This document shows, piece by piece, positions 1-7,549 of a DNA stretch of 17,261 nucleotides. Below the pieces are notes generated by a model. The model made no database searches and was not told the DNA's origin. It was given only the letters and a program-made list of their open reading frames with translations. A program made the translations under genes and the position numbers. Source of the stretch: CAURNT01 sp963526495 (GTDB lineage: Bacteria > Fusobacteriota > Fusobacteriia > Fusobacteriales > Leptotrichiaceae); NCBI GenBank assembly GCA_963526495.1, contig CAURNT010000027.1:1-17261 (forward strand), given 5' to 3'. Numbering within the stretch: the first letter of the stretch is position 1; the number at the start of each line of letters is the position of its first letter.

Positions 1-8
1 ATATTTTT

Positions 9-78
9 CGTTCTCATTTTTGGCTGAGATTCACCTCTTTTTTCGTTCTCATTTTACGGCTGAGATTCACCTCTTTTT
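9..78. repeat. Two tandem copies of a 35-bp repeat, possibly continuing past the left edge
   Basis: Two units with 35-bp period start at 9 and 44. Each has a core (9-37 and 44-73) followed by a run of five or six T. The cores are identical except in the middle, where the second has one extra base (TTTTTGGC versus TTTTACGGC). In each unit TCTCA and TGAGA (12-16/25-29 and 47-51/61-65) can pair as a short stem, and the only difference falls in the loop. On the minus strand, ATG at 52 opens a 12-codon frame, MRTKKEVNLSQK, ending in TGA at 14-16. That stop overlaps the next unit's ATG (15-17) as ATGA. Function unknown. Only two copies are visible because the window starts here. Confidence 0.85.
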
Positions 79-86
79 ATATTTCA

Positions 87-115
87 ATTATAGCACTTTT
101 CAATTTTAAATTCAA
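87..115 (-). promoter_or_regulatory. Putative sigma-70 promoter reading left, just after map
   Basis: On the minus strand TTGAAT (110-115) is followed after 17 bases by TATAAT (87-92), preceded by TGC, an extended -10. Transcription would start near position 80, so the RNA would begin almost exactly with the tandem repeats. The gene it serves lies outside the window. AT-rich DNA throws up chance -10 boxes, so the combined -35, 17-bp spacer and TGn are the support. Confidence 0.5.
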
Positions 116-118
116 TTT

Positions 119-889
119 TTATTTTTGACTTAATATCAATGGTTTCCCATCTACTATAGCTATTGAATGTTCAAAATGTGCTGATCTTTTCTTATCTTGA
201 GTAACAACTGTCCATTGATCTTTTAATATTTTTACCTTAAATGTCCCTATATTCACCATAGGTTCTATAGCTATTACCATTCCTTCTTGTAAAACTGTAC
301 CTGAACCATGTCTTCCATAATTAGGTACATAAGGATCTTCGTGCATTTCAAATCCTACACCGTGACCTGTAAAATCACGAACAACAGAAAATCCATTTCT
401 TTCTACATAATTTTGTATAACTGCTCCTATATCACCTGTAGTATTTCCTAAAACAGCAGCTTCTATTCCTAAATCACGTGCTTTTTCTGTAACATTTAAT
501 AATTTTCTAGATTTCTCATCTATTTCTCCAACTGCAAAAGTTTTTGCTGCATCTCCATAATATCCATCTAATATTGTTACAGTATCTAAAGAAACTATAT
601 CTCCTTCTTTAATAATTTCTGTTTTACTAGGTATTCCATGTACAACTTTCTCATTTATAGATATGCAAGTTGATGCTGGATATGGAGGATAAGGCCACCC
701 TATATCATATCCCTTTGTTCCAGGTAGTGCCCCCTGAGAAAGAATATAGTCTTCACAAATTTTATCTATTTCCCAAGTAGATACTCCTGCTTTAATATAT
801 TTAGGTATAATATCTTCATAAAGTCTTGCAATTATTTCATTTGCAGCCTTAATTTTTTTTATATCTTCTAATGTTTTTAATCTAACCAT
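119..889 (-). CDS. map: Methionine aminopeptidase, type I
   Basis: Removes the N-terminal methionine from new cytosolic proteins, using two metal ions. At 256 aa it has the usual type I length and fills the protein with the pita-bread fold. The five metal ligands are visible: D102 and D113 (in SLDTVTILDGYYGD), H176 (TGHGVGFEMHEDP), E209 (IEPM) and E240 (HFEHS). The substrate-site histidine is H84 in VVHGIP. There is no N-terminal zinc-finger extension. The ATG at 889 lies 7 bp after the adk stop, and a GGTG Shine-Dalgarno sequence follows directly on that stop, so translation is probably coupled. The adk-map order is the classical one, but secY and infA, frequent neighbours in the ribosomal spc operon, are not in the window. 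No convincing terminator follows. Confidence 0.97.
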   Translation of the reverse strand: MVRLKTLEDIKKIKAANEIIARLYEDIIPKYIKAGVSTWEIDKICEDYILSQGALPGTKGYDIGWPYPPYPASTCISINEKVVHGIPSKTEIIKEGDIVSLDTVTILDGYYGDAAKTFAVGEIDEKSRKLLNVTEKARDLGIEAAVLGNTTGDIGAVIQNYVERNGFSVVRDFTGHGVGFEMHEDPYVPNYGRHGSGTVLQEGMVIAIEPMVNIGTFKVKILKDQWTVVTQDKKRSAHFEHSIAIVDGKPLILSQK

Positions 890-896
890 ACATCAC

Positions 897-1538
897 CTAT
901 ATATTACAGTTATTTTTTAATAAATCTACTATTTCTTCTGTAATATATTTACTTTCTCTTTCTCCTTGTATTTCAGCAACTTTTCCTTTTGATTTATAGT
1001 AATCTAAAACTGGTGCAGTTTGTGCCTTGTATTGTTTCAATCTATTTAATACAACTTCTTCTGTATCGTCTGCTCTTTGTTCTAAATCTTCTGGATTTTC
1101 ATCTACAGGTGGATTATATATCACATGATATATCTTTCCTGTTTTCTTAGAAACACGTCTTCCTGTAATTCTTTTTAATATTTCATCATCTTCAACTATT
1201 AAAGCTATTACTTTTTCTATTTCTTTTTCTTGTTTTTCTAAAATTACATCTAAAGCTTTAGCTTGTTCTACTGTTCTTGGATATCCATCAAGTATAAATC
1301 CTTTTTCAGTATCTTTTTCTTTTAATCTTTCTGCTACTAATCCATTTACTATATCATCACTTACAAGATTTCCTGCATCCATTAACTTTTTAGCTTCAAG
1401 TCCAAGTGGTGTTTTATTAGCTATTGCTGCTCTTAAAATATCTCCAGTTGAAATTTGAGGTATAGAAAATCTTTCTATTAACTCTTTTGCTTGTGTTCCT
1501 TTTCCTGCTCCTGGTGGTCCAAATAATATTATATTCAT
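897..1538 (-). CDS. adk: Adenylate kinase
   Basis: Interconverts ATP + AMP and 2 ADP in the cytosol. At 213 aa it is a long-form bacterial enzyme. The P-loop GPPGAGKGT is at residues 7-15, the AMP-binding region TGDILR at 31-36, and the FILDGYPRT motif at 80-88. The LID domain (about 122-159) contains TGRRVSKKTGKIYHVIYNPP and lacks the four cysteines of zinc-binding LIDs, so it is the non-zinc type. The ATG at 1538 has a good AAAGGAGAG Shine-Dalgarno sequence. A 37-bp gap separates it from the HAD gene, and a near-consensus promoter sits across that gap, so adk-map can be expressed separately from the upstream operon. Confidence 0.98.
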   Translation of the reverse strand: MNIILFGPPGAGKGTQAKELIERFSIPQISTGDILRAAIANKTPLGLEAKKLMDAGNLVSDDIVNGLVAERLKEKDTEKGFILDGYPRTVEQAKALDVILEKQEKEIEKVIALIVEDDEILKRITGRRVSKKTGKIYHVIYNPPVDENPEDLEQRADDTEEVVLNRLKQYKAQTAPVLDYYKSKGKVAEIQGERESKYITEEIVDLLKNNCNI

Positions 1539-1566
1539 TTTAATCTCTCCTTTAGTCTTTTTTCTC

Positions 1567-1595
1567 AGTATACACTTAATTTCCTAGTATGTCAA
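1567..1595 (-). promoter_or_regulatory. sigma-70 promoter for adk-map inside the end of the HAD gene
   Basis: Minus strand: TTGACA (1590-1595), 17-bp spacer, TATACT (1567-1572). This is a full consensus -35, a one-mismatch -10 and ideal spacing. The -35 lies within the last codons of the HAD phosphatase gene (stop at 1576-1578) and the -10 just after its stop. The predicted start near 1560 gives a leader of about 22 bases before the adk ATG. Confidence 0.8.
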
Positions 1596-2397
1596 TTATT
1601 TCACGCTCTACACCACATTCATCATTTGTAAATTTAGTAATTCTTTTAGCAACTTTTAGTAAATGTTCCTCTGAATTTTTCATAGCATAACCATATCCTA
1701 CTCCAGTTATCATTTCTACATCATTTTCTGCATTACCAAAAGCTAATACATTATCCGTGCTTATTCCAAGTTTTTTACATAATACTTCAAGTGCAGTAAA
1801 TTTGTTAACATTTTTATCTGTTATTTCTACTAAAATATTCATACTTCTCGCTTGTGTAACTTTATCTCCATATTGACTTTTATCTATTATGTTATATATA
1901 TCATCAACTTCTTGTCCTGTTGCAAAAATCATAAGTTTTAATTTATTTTTAGGAAACTGTTTTATATCATCTATTTTCACACAAGTAGTAAAATTAGCCC
2001 AACATTCTAAATCTGCTCTTTTATCATAGTTATATGTTACAAGTTTATTCCAATCATGTATACTTAAAGGATTTTTGACTCCTTCTTTTTCAAGTAATTC
2101 AAATATTCCAAAAATTGTATCATCACTTATACTATCTTGATATATTATTTTTTCTTCCTTTAAATCATATATTTCAGCACCATTATGACCTATGATATAT
2201 CTAACCATATCTTTCATACCCAATTTTTCAACAAGAGTAAGAATACCCGCTGTTGCTCTACCACTTGCAAATACTATTTCTTGACTAAGTTGCATTTCTC
2301 TTAATTTTTCTATATAGCTTAAATCTGATTTTAAATGGCTATTATCTAAAAATGTGCCATCAAAATCTATAGCTATTAATTTTATCTTATCTTTCAT
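1576..2397 (-). CDS. Cof-type HAD-IIB phosphatase
   Basis: A haloacid dehalogenase-superfamily hydrolase of the Cof class, which usually dephosphorylates sugar phosphates or flavin precursors; the substrate cannot be read from sequence. With the ATG at 2397 it is 273 aa. Motif I is DFDGTFLD (nucleophile D11, acid D13). SGR at 45-47 is motif II, K199 is the motif III lysine, and FGNAENDVEM near 220-229 is motif IV. There the usual first Asp of GDxxND is Asn while the second (D226) is kept. The large cap between motifs II and III fits the IIB type. An upstream in-frame TTG at 2418 would add seven residues but lacks a good Shine-Dalgarno; the ATG at 2397 has GGAGG 7 bases upstream. The start overlaps the pip gene by 11 bp. 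Confidence 0.92.
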   Translation of the reverse strand: MKDKIKLIAIDFDGTFLDNSHLKSDLSYIEKLREMQLSQEIVFASGRATAGILTLVEKLGMKDMVRYIIGHNGAEIYDLKEEKIIYQDSISDDTIFGIFELLEKEGVKNPLSIHDWNKLVTYNYDKRADLECWANFTTCVKIDDIKQFPKNKLKLMIFATGQEVDDIYNIIDKSQYGDKVTQARSMNILVEITDKNVNKFTALEVLCKKLGISTDNVLAFGNAENDVEMITGVGYGYAMKNSEEHLLKVAKRITKFTNDECGVEREIIDILGN

Positions 2398-3358
2398 TAA
2401 ATTCCTCCGTAATTTCAACCAACTTATGTGTTATTCCTCTTTCAAGACTTGAATGTCCAGCATCTTGTATTATGTATAAATTAGCATTTTCTAATTTTTT
2501 ATAAAGTTCATAAGCTCCACTAATTCTACAATCTACATCATATCTTCCATGAACTATATCTATATCTAGTCCTTTTAGCTTATCAGTATTTTCTAAAATA
2601 TAGTTTGGAGTAGGTAGAAAAGAATTATTATTGAAATAATGACATTCTATTCTTGCCATACTAATATCCATAGGAGTAATTTCATCACTATTATCTTTTC
2701 TTATTAAACGAATACAACTACATTCCCAATCTGACCAAAATTTAGCATATCTTGTTGCTATTTCTAAATCAGCACTTAAATATTTAAAATATGATTTTAC
2801 TGGATTTTTTCTTTCTTCTTCTGTAAGAGGTGATAAAAATAAGTCAAATTCTTTAGGATAAAAATATGATGCTCCTTCTTTATATAACCAAACTACATCT
2901 TCTTCTCTTGCTAAAAATATTCCTCTTAATACAAGTTTTAACACTCTATTTGGATGATTTATAGCATAAACCAAAGATAAAGTTGACCCCCAAGATCCAC
3001 CAAATACCATCCATTTATCTATATTTAATATTTCTCTTATAGCTTCCATATCTTTAATTAAAGAAAAAGTATCATTTTCTTTTAATTCTGAAAAAGGAAG
3101 ACTTTTACCTGAGCCTCTTTGATCTATCACTATTATTTTATACTTATTTTTACAAAAAAACCTCTTAGAATAAGAGCCCATAGGAGAACCAGGCCCTCCA
3201 TGAACAAATACTACAGGTATTCCATTAGGATTTCCACTAACTTCATAATATATTTTATGGATACCTGTTTCATAGTAATAACCCTTTTCTTCATACCCCT
3301 CATCTTTATATAGCGTCTTTATATTTTGTATTTCTTGACTATTTATTTCTTTTATCAT
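2387..3358 (-). CDS. pip: Proline iminopeptidase (S33 alpha/beta hydrolase)
   Basis: A cytosolic peptidase that releases N-terminal proline from peptides. At 323 aa it matches the usual length. HGGPG (53-57) forms the oxyanion hole, GGSWGS (120-125) carries the nucleophile S122, HGRYD supplies D274 and AGHSS supplies H302, completing the triad. The cap-domain segment ARIECHYF near 235-242 is typical of the family and helps separate it from generic alpha/beta hydrolases. The ATG at 3358 has AAAGGAG 7 bases upstream. It overlaps the preceding hydrolase gene by 20 bp and the following HAD gene by 11 bp, consistent with coupled translation. A role in using peptides as nutrients is plausible but inferred. 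Confidence 0.93.
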   Translation of the reverse strand: MIKEINSQEIQNIKTLYKDEGYEEKGYYYETGIHKIYYEVSGNPNGIPVVFVHGGPGSPMGSYSKRFFCKNKYKIIVIDQRGSGKSLPFSELKENDTFSLIKDMEAIREILNIDKWMVFGGSWGSTLSLVYAINHPNRVLKLVLRGIFLAREEDVVWLYKEGASYFYPKEFDLFLSPLTEEERKNPVKSYFKYLSADLEIATRYAKFWSDWECSCIRLIRKDNSDEITPMDISMARIECHYFNNNSFLPTPNYILENTDKLKGLDIDIVHGRYDVDCRISGAYELYKKLENANLYIIQDAGHSSLERGITHKLVEITEEFNER

Positions 3359-4352
3359 TTAAAAACTCCTTTATGACAAAAACACTGTCAATTAAATTAT
3401 CGTTATATCCTGTTTTATCTATAAATGCATGAGTTTCACCTGCATATCTAATTCCTTTTGCATCAACATTACAGTTTTTTAATCTATTATAAAAATATTC
3501 TGCTTCAAGCCTTAAATAATCAAATTCAACTGTAAATATTAAAGTTTTAGGAAATTTTCTTAAAATACTATCAGGAGTTGATATTTGAGATATATAGTAA
3601 TTTGAAACTTCTTCTTTTGTTTTTATATATTGATGTTTTATAAACGGCATAGCATATTTAAGTCCAGTTGCCTCTGACTTCATCAATTGAGAATTAGCAT
3701 CATTTTCATCTATGTTATATTCTTTAAGATCCCAAACAAAATCTTCCATAACATTATCTTTAAGATCTATTAAAAGAACAGGATAATAAAGAATTAAACC
3801 TTTAGAAATTCTTGTTTCACTTTCTTCTATATCCTTTATCAATACCGAAGTTGCTATACTTCCTCCAGCACTATCTCCAGCTAAATAAATATTTTCATAC
3901 TCATTTTTTATGCTATTTATAACACTATAACCCTCATTTATTGCAGTAGGAAATGGATATTCTGGTGCTAAAGAATAATCAACAGATATTACTGTAGCTC
4001 CTGTTTCTTGTGATATATATCTACATGTATTTTGTATTGTATTTACTGAACCACCATAAAATCCTCCACCATGAAAAAATACTATAACATTTTTCTTGTC
4101 TTGATTAAATCTTTCATATCTTATAGCTGAAACTCCATTAAAACTATCTTTAATATTATATATCTCTATATCTGTAATATCAATATTCGGAAACCACATT
4201 TCAGCTCTCATTTTATCAACAGTATTAGAATATTTTATATTATTTAATCCTCTTTCTAGAGCAACTTTTTTCTTTAAATTAGTTGTTGTTATAACATTAG
4301 GATCTATACTACCCTTTACATACCCTTCTGTTTTAGGATATCTTATTTCCAT
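3339..4352 (-). CDS. Alpha/beta hydrolase, hormone-sensitive-lipase type esterase
   Basis: A 337-aa carboxylesterase-like enzyme of the HSL (bacterial family IV) class. HGGGF at 94-98 is the family's oxyanion-hole motif, and GDSAGG at 159-164 holds the nucleophile S161. D278 (FDYLRLEAE) and H308 (GETHAF) complete the triad. No signal peptide is seen, so it is probably cytosolic. The substrate is unknown; short-chain esters are usual for the class. It overlaps the preceding small membrane-protein gene by 10 bp and pip by 20 bp. The Shine-Dalgarno is weak (GAGGA about 12 bases from the ATG), so translation may depend on coupling. Pip, encoded next to it, shares the fold but belongs to another family, so this does not look like a recent duplication. 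Confidence 0.88.
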   Translation of the reverse strand: MEIRYPKTEGYVKGSIDPNVITTTNLKKKVALERGLNNIKYSNTVDKMRAEMWFPNIDITDIEIYNIKDSFNGVSAIRYERFNQDKKNVIVFFHGGGFYGGSVNTIQNTCRYISQETGATVISVDYSLAPEYPFPTAINEGYSVINSIKNEYENIYLAGDSAGGSIATSVLIKDIEESETRISKGLILYYPVLLIDLKDNVMEDFVWDLKEYNIDENDANSQLMKSEATGLKYAMPFIKHQYIKTKEEVSNYYISQISTPDSILRKFPKTLIFTVEFDYLRLEAEYFYNRLKNCNVDAKGIRYAGETHAFIDKTGYNDNLIDSVFVIKEFLNDKRNK

Positions 4353-4810
4353 AACTTACTTGGATCCTCACTTTCTCTAATATGTAACACACTTTTATCT
4401 ACATATTTATTATATTCTCTTTTTGCTTCTCCTACAAAAATTATTCTATTAACTTTAATTTTTAAAAAATAATCTCCTAAAAATCCAACTATAAAAAACA
4501 TTAAAGAATGGAATATAAACAATCTTAAATAAAGATAAGCAAAAAGTCCACAAGCTATTCCTGTAAATAAACTTATACTTAACCTTTTAAAATATGCTCT
4601 TTGTTTTCTGCTCTTAAAATCTTGCATACCTTGTAAAATTTCTGACTCTAATTCTTCTTTAGGTACTAAAGAATATACATCTATTCCTTCTTCTAAATAT
4701 TTAGTTAAAAGAGCTGAACAAAACTCCCTCATTACTTTATTATTATTTAAAATAGACTTTTTCAAACAACCTGAAAGCATTAAAATATTATTACGTATTT
4801 CATCATTCAT
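4343..4810 (-). CDS. Two-helix membrane protein of unknown function
   Basis: Not a family I recognise. The protein is about 155 aa. Residues 1-75 are soluble, charged and probably helical, followed by two hydrophobic segments near 77-96 and 98-113 separated by a short turn. A basic and acidic C-terminal tail of about 40 residues follows. A hairpin membrane protein with both ends on the same side is the simplest reading. The ATG at 4810 is preferred, but a TTG one codon upstream (4813) sits at better spacing (8 versus 11 bases) from the AAGGAG Shine-Dalgarno, so the start is uncertain by one residue. It overlaps the HhH-protein gene before it and the esterase gene after it. Confidence 0.7.
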   Translation of the reverse strand: MNDEIRNNILMLSGCLKKSILNNNKVMREFCSALLTKYLEEGIDVYSLVPKEELESEILQGMQDFKSRKQRAYFKRLSISLFTGIACGLFAYLYLRLFIFHSLMFFIVGFLGDYFLKIKVNRIIFVGEAKREYNKYVDKSVLHIRESEDPSKLWK

Positions 4811-5333
4811 CAAACTTTATACTCCTTTTCAAAATTTCATTATTTACCTTATCTTTTAAATCAATATTAGAATTAATATTTCCTTTACTTTTTAAATATT
4901 CAATATATTCAACTTCCTTATTAGCAAATCCTAAAATTTTTAACTCTCTATTATTTAATTCATTAATATTATATTTATTAAATTTAACATCTGAAACAAA
5001 ATAATATTTATCAATTTTTTCTTTATCTTGTTTAGATATACCATAAATTTTTTCTATATCATATATACTTCCAATAAAATTTTTATATTCCTTAATTTTA
5101 GATATTTTATTTTTACTTATACCTATATTTTTTAAATCATTTAAATCAATCTTATTTATATCTTTATTTTTACTAACTTCATCATCTTTTTCATCATACA
5201 CAATATACTCTTCATTTATTTCAACTTTAGGTGAACCTGTATTTATTATTTCTGAAAAATTTGTATATTTATTTAAAAAATTTATTATAGCAATTATAAA
5301 AAAGAGATATACTGCACCTCTAAATTTTTTCAC
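4803..5333 (-). CDS. Membrane-anchored protein with two ComEA-like helix-hairpin-helix units
   Basis: A 176-aa protein. One hydrophobic segment at about 8-20 follows a basic MKKFR start, suggesting an N-terminal anchor with the rest outside the cytoplasm. A Lys/Asp-rich linker leads to two ComEA-type units. Residues 60-111 contain NKIDLNDLKNIGISKNKISK, then KEYKNFIGSIYDIEKIYGIS. Residues 120-171 repeat the plan (KYNINELNNRELKILGF, then IEYLKSKGNINSNIDLKDKV). The usual GIG hairpins are degenerate (NIGIS, ILGFA). ComEA binds incoming DNA outside the inner membrane during transformation, but that role here is inference. The start is GTG, with AGGGGG about 4 bases upstream, overlapping the hemZ end by 14 bp. 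Confidence 0.72.
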   Translation of the reverse strand: MKKFRGAVYLFFIIAIINFLNKYTNFSEIINTGSPKVEINEEYIVYDEKDDEVSKNKDINKIDLNDLKNIGISKNKISKIKEYKNFIGSIYDIEKIYGISKQDKEKIDKYYFVSDVKFNKYNINELNNRELKILGFANKEVEYIEYLKSKGNINSNIDLKDKVNNEILKRSIKFDE

Positions 5334-6702
5334 CTAACCCCCTAATTATTTCTAACTTTTTATTTAATCTATCTTCAAATTCATTTAACCACATTAATGG
5401 ATCTTTAGAATTTATTTGTCTAGTAATACATCCATCTTTTATTATCTTCGTTATTCCTCCAGCTCCTATTGCTATTACACTTTTATTTTCTTCTATCATT
5501 TCTATATTATATATCAACTGTTTCCCTGGAAAACAATATCCTAAATTCTCTCCAAAATCAAAAGAATTTTTTTGTCTATATAGATAATATGGTATATATC
5601 CTTTTTCTTGTGTTATTTCTTTAATTTTAGATTCAATTTTTTCATAATCTAACCCTTTAGTTAAACTATGTTTTTTCATTGTTAAATTAGAAGCATTTTT
5701 TAAAGCTAAATAATGAAATGTAACATTTTCTGGGTTATATTCTTTAAATTTCTCTAAAGTATTTAATATATCTTCCGTACTTTCTTTAGGAAGACCTATT
5801 ATAAAGTCCATATTAATATCAAAGCCAAGATTTTTAGATATACTATACACTTCATTTAATTTATCTATATCGTGATATCTATTAACTAATTTTAAAGTTT
5901 CTTCTTTAAAACTTTGAGGATTTATACTTATTCTACTTACTCCATATTTCTTCATTAAATTAAGTTTATCTTCATCTAATGTGTCTATTCTACCCGCTTC
6001 AAATGTATATTCTTTAATATTATTTAAATCAAAATTATCTTGTATTGTTTTTAAAAATTCATCCATTTCACTAAGCTCAAGATAACTTGGTGTTCCTCCC
6101 CCTACATATATACTGTTTATATTTATTTTCAATTCTTTACATAATTTTCCTACTTCTTCTGTTTCTTTAAGTAATTTTTCAAAATATTCATCATATCTCT
6201 CGTTATATTTACCTCTTTTTAAATAGGCTGGAAATGAACAATAACTACATTTTGTAGGGCAATATGCAAATCCTATATATACACTAATACTCTCTTTATC
6301 TAAAAAATCTTTTGAGTTTTTTACTACATTTAATAATAATTTTGCTTTATCTCTACTTACCCCATAAATCGATTCAAGTATATATTCAACTTTAAATTCA
6401 TCATATTTTTCCAATAATTTTCTTGCAAGTTTAGTTGGTCTTACTCCCACAAGAGTTCCCCAAGGTACAGATATATCATATAGTTTTAAAATTGCTAATT
6501 TTTGCATTACATCTACTTGATTGCTAAAAAATTCTTCTTTATTTATATATATTTTATCCCTACCATTTGTTGCTAAAACTTCTATTCTTCCATCTTCTTT
6601 ACATACTTCTAAAAGAACAGTGTCAAAGTTATCTCTAAAAAAAACATAAAGAAATTCTTTCCATTTATTTTCATCTATTTCAAAATCAGAAATTACTTTC
6701 AT
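5320..6702 (-). CDS. hemZ: HemZ-type radical SAM protein (coproporphyrinogen III dehydrogenase family)
   Basis: A 460-aa radical SAM enzyme. The iron-sulfur cluster cysteines are C148, C152 and C155 in CPTKCSYC. YVGGGTPSYL (199-208) and the FEAGR stretch near 234-238 match the HemN/HemW superfamily. The N-terminal extension of about 140 residues, with GVRPTKL at 86-92, and the C-terminal PYYLYRQKN ... NLGY segment (371-389) are typical of HemZ and argue against HemW. HemZ is linked to oxygen-independent coproporphyrinogen oxidation. No other heme genes are visible, so the substrate is uncertain. The ATG at 6702 is preferred, with GAGAG 9 bases upstream; a TTG at 6711 has no usable Shine-Dalgarno. 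It overlaps folD by 17 bp. Confidence 0.88.
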   Translation of the reverse strand: MKVISDFEIDENKWKEFLYVFFRDNFDTVLLEVCKEDGRIEVLATNGRDKIYINKEEFFSNQVDVMQKLAILKLYDISVPWGTLVGVRPTKLARKLLEKYDEFKVEYILESIYGVSRDKAKLLLNVVKNSKDFLDKESISVYIGFAYCPTKCSYCSFPAYLKRGKYNERYDEYFEKLLKETEEVGKLCKELKININSIYVGGGTPSYLELSEMDEFLKTIQDNFDLNNIKEYTFEAGRIDTLDEDKLNLMKKYGVSRISINPQSFKEETLKLVNRYHDIDKLNEVYSISKNLGFDINMDFIIGLPKESTEDILNTLEKFKEYNPENVTFHYLALKNASNLTMKKHSLTKGLDYEKIESKIKEITQEKGYIPYYLYRQKNSFDFGENLGYCFPGKQLIYNIEMIEENKSVIAIGAGGITKIIKDGCITRQINSKDPLMWLNEFEDRLNKKLEIIRGLGEKI

Positions 6703-7549
6703 CCTTATCAACTCTCATTCTATAAGATTTTAAAGTATTTTTCATAAGAGAAGCAATAGTCATAGGTCCTACTCCACCTGGAACCGGTGTTATATATGAA
6801 GCTATATCTTTTACTTCTTCAAAATTTACATCACCACAAATCTTACCTTCAACTCTATTTATTCCTACATCTATAACAACTGCTCCCTTTTTAACATCTT
6901 CTTTTCCTATTAAATTAGGAACACCTGCAGCAGATATTACTATATCTGCATTCTTTAATTTTTCTCTCATATCTTTTGTTCTTGTATTACATACTTGAAC
7001 TGTAGCTCTTTTTTGTATTAATAAAAGTGCCATAGGTTTACCAACTATATTACTTCTACCTATAATAACTACATCTTTTCCTTCTACATTTATATTGTAT
7101 TCATCAAATAATTGCATAATCCCATAAGGTGTACAAGATAAAAATCCTGTATCATCTCCTACTACCATTTTACCTATATTATTAAAATGAAATCCATCCA
7201 CATCTTTATCTGGATTTATTGTATTTAAAACTTTTAGTTCATCTATATGTTTAGGCAGTGGTAATTGAACTAAAATACCATCAAATCTTTCATCACTATT
7301 TAATCTTTCTATTTCTTTTAACAATTCCTCTTCAGATATATTAGAAGAAAAGTCTATAGTTTCTGTAAAAAAACCAACTTTTTCACACGTCATTCTTTTA
7401 TTTTTTACATAAACACGAGAGGCCTTATCATCACCAACTATAACCACAACAAGACCTGCACGCCTTCCATTTTTTTTTAACATAAAATCATGTTCTTTAC
7501 TAATTTCATCTAATATTTTATTAGACAAAGCTTTACCATCTAATATCAT
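6686..7549 (-). CDS. folD: Methylenetetrahydrofolate dehydrogenase / methenyltetrahydrofolate cyclohydrolase
   Basis: A bifunctional cytosolic enzyme interconverting 5,10-methylene-, methenyl- and 10-formyl-tetrahydrofolate. At 287 aa it has the normal length. The catalytic segment SRVYVKNKR carries Y47 and K51. GILVQLPLP holds Q95 and DKDVDGF spans 114-120. The nucleotide-binding GRSNIVGKP is at 164-172, and PGGVGPMT at 257-264 is the C-terminal signature. The ATG at 7549 overlaps the DHFR stop as ATGA and has AGGGGG upstream, overlapping the last codons of folA. The C-terminal tail (about 276-287) overlaps the hemZ start. It sits with thyA and folA, so three consecutive genes handle the dTMP/one-carbon cycle. 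Confidence 0.97.
   Translation of the reverse strand: MILDGKALSNKILDEISKEHDFMLKKNGRRAGLVVVIVGDDKASRVYVKNKRMTCEKVGFFTETIDFSSNISEEELLKEIERLNSDERFDGILVQLPLPKHIDELKVLNTINPDKDVDGFHFNNIGKMVVGDDTGFLSCTPYGIMQLFDEYNINVEGKDVVIIGRSNIVGKPMALLLIQKRATVQVCNTRTKDMREKLKNADIVISAAGVPNLIGKEDVKKGAVVIDVGINRVEGKICGDVNFEEVKDIASYITPVPGGVGPMTIASLMKNTLKSYRMRVDKDESNF

Noticed and set aside
9..78. CRISPR array
   Set aside because: The 35-bp units are directly adjacent with no unique spacers between them.
9..78. TPP riboswitch, because of the CTGAGA element
   Set aside because: The downstream conserved thi-box sequences are missing and the motif is simply repeated with the 35-bp unit.
2398..2418. Seven-residue extension of the HAD phosphatase from a TTG codon
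   Set aside because: The internal ATG has GGAGG at ideal spacing and starts directly before the DFDGT strand as in relatives.
3119..3313. Plus-strand open frame of 64 codons
   Set aside because: It lies antisense inside pip, has no Shine-Dalgarno and its composition is that of an AT-rich shadow frame.
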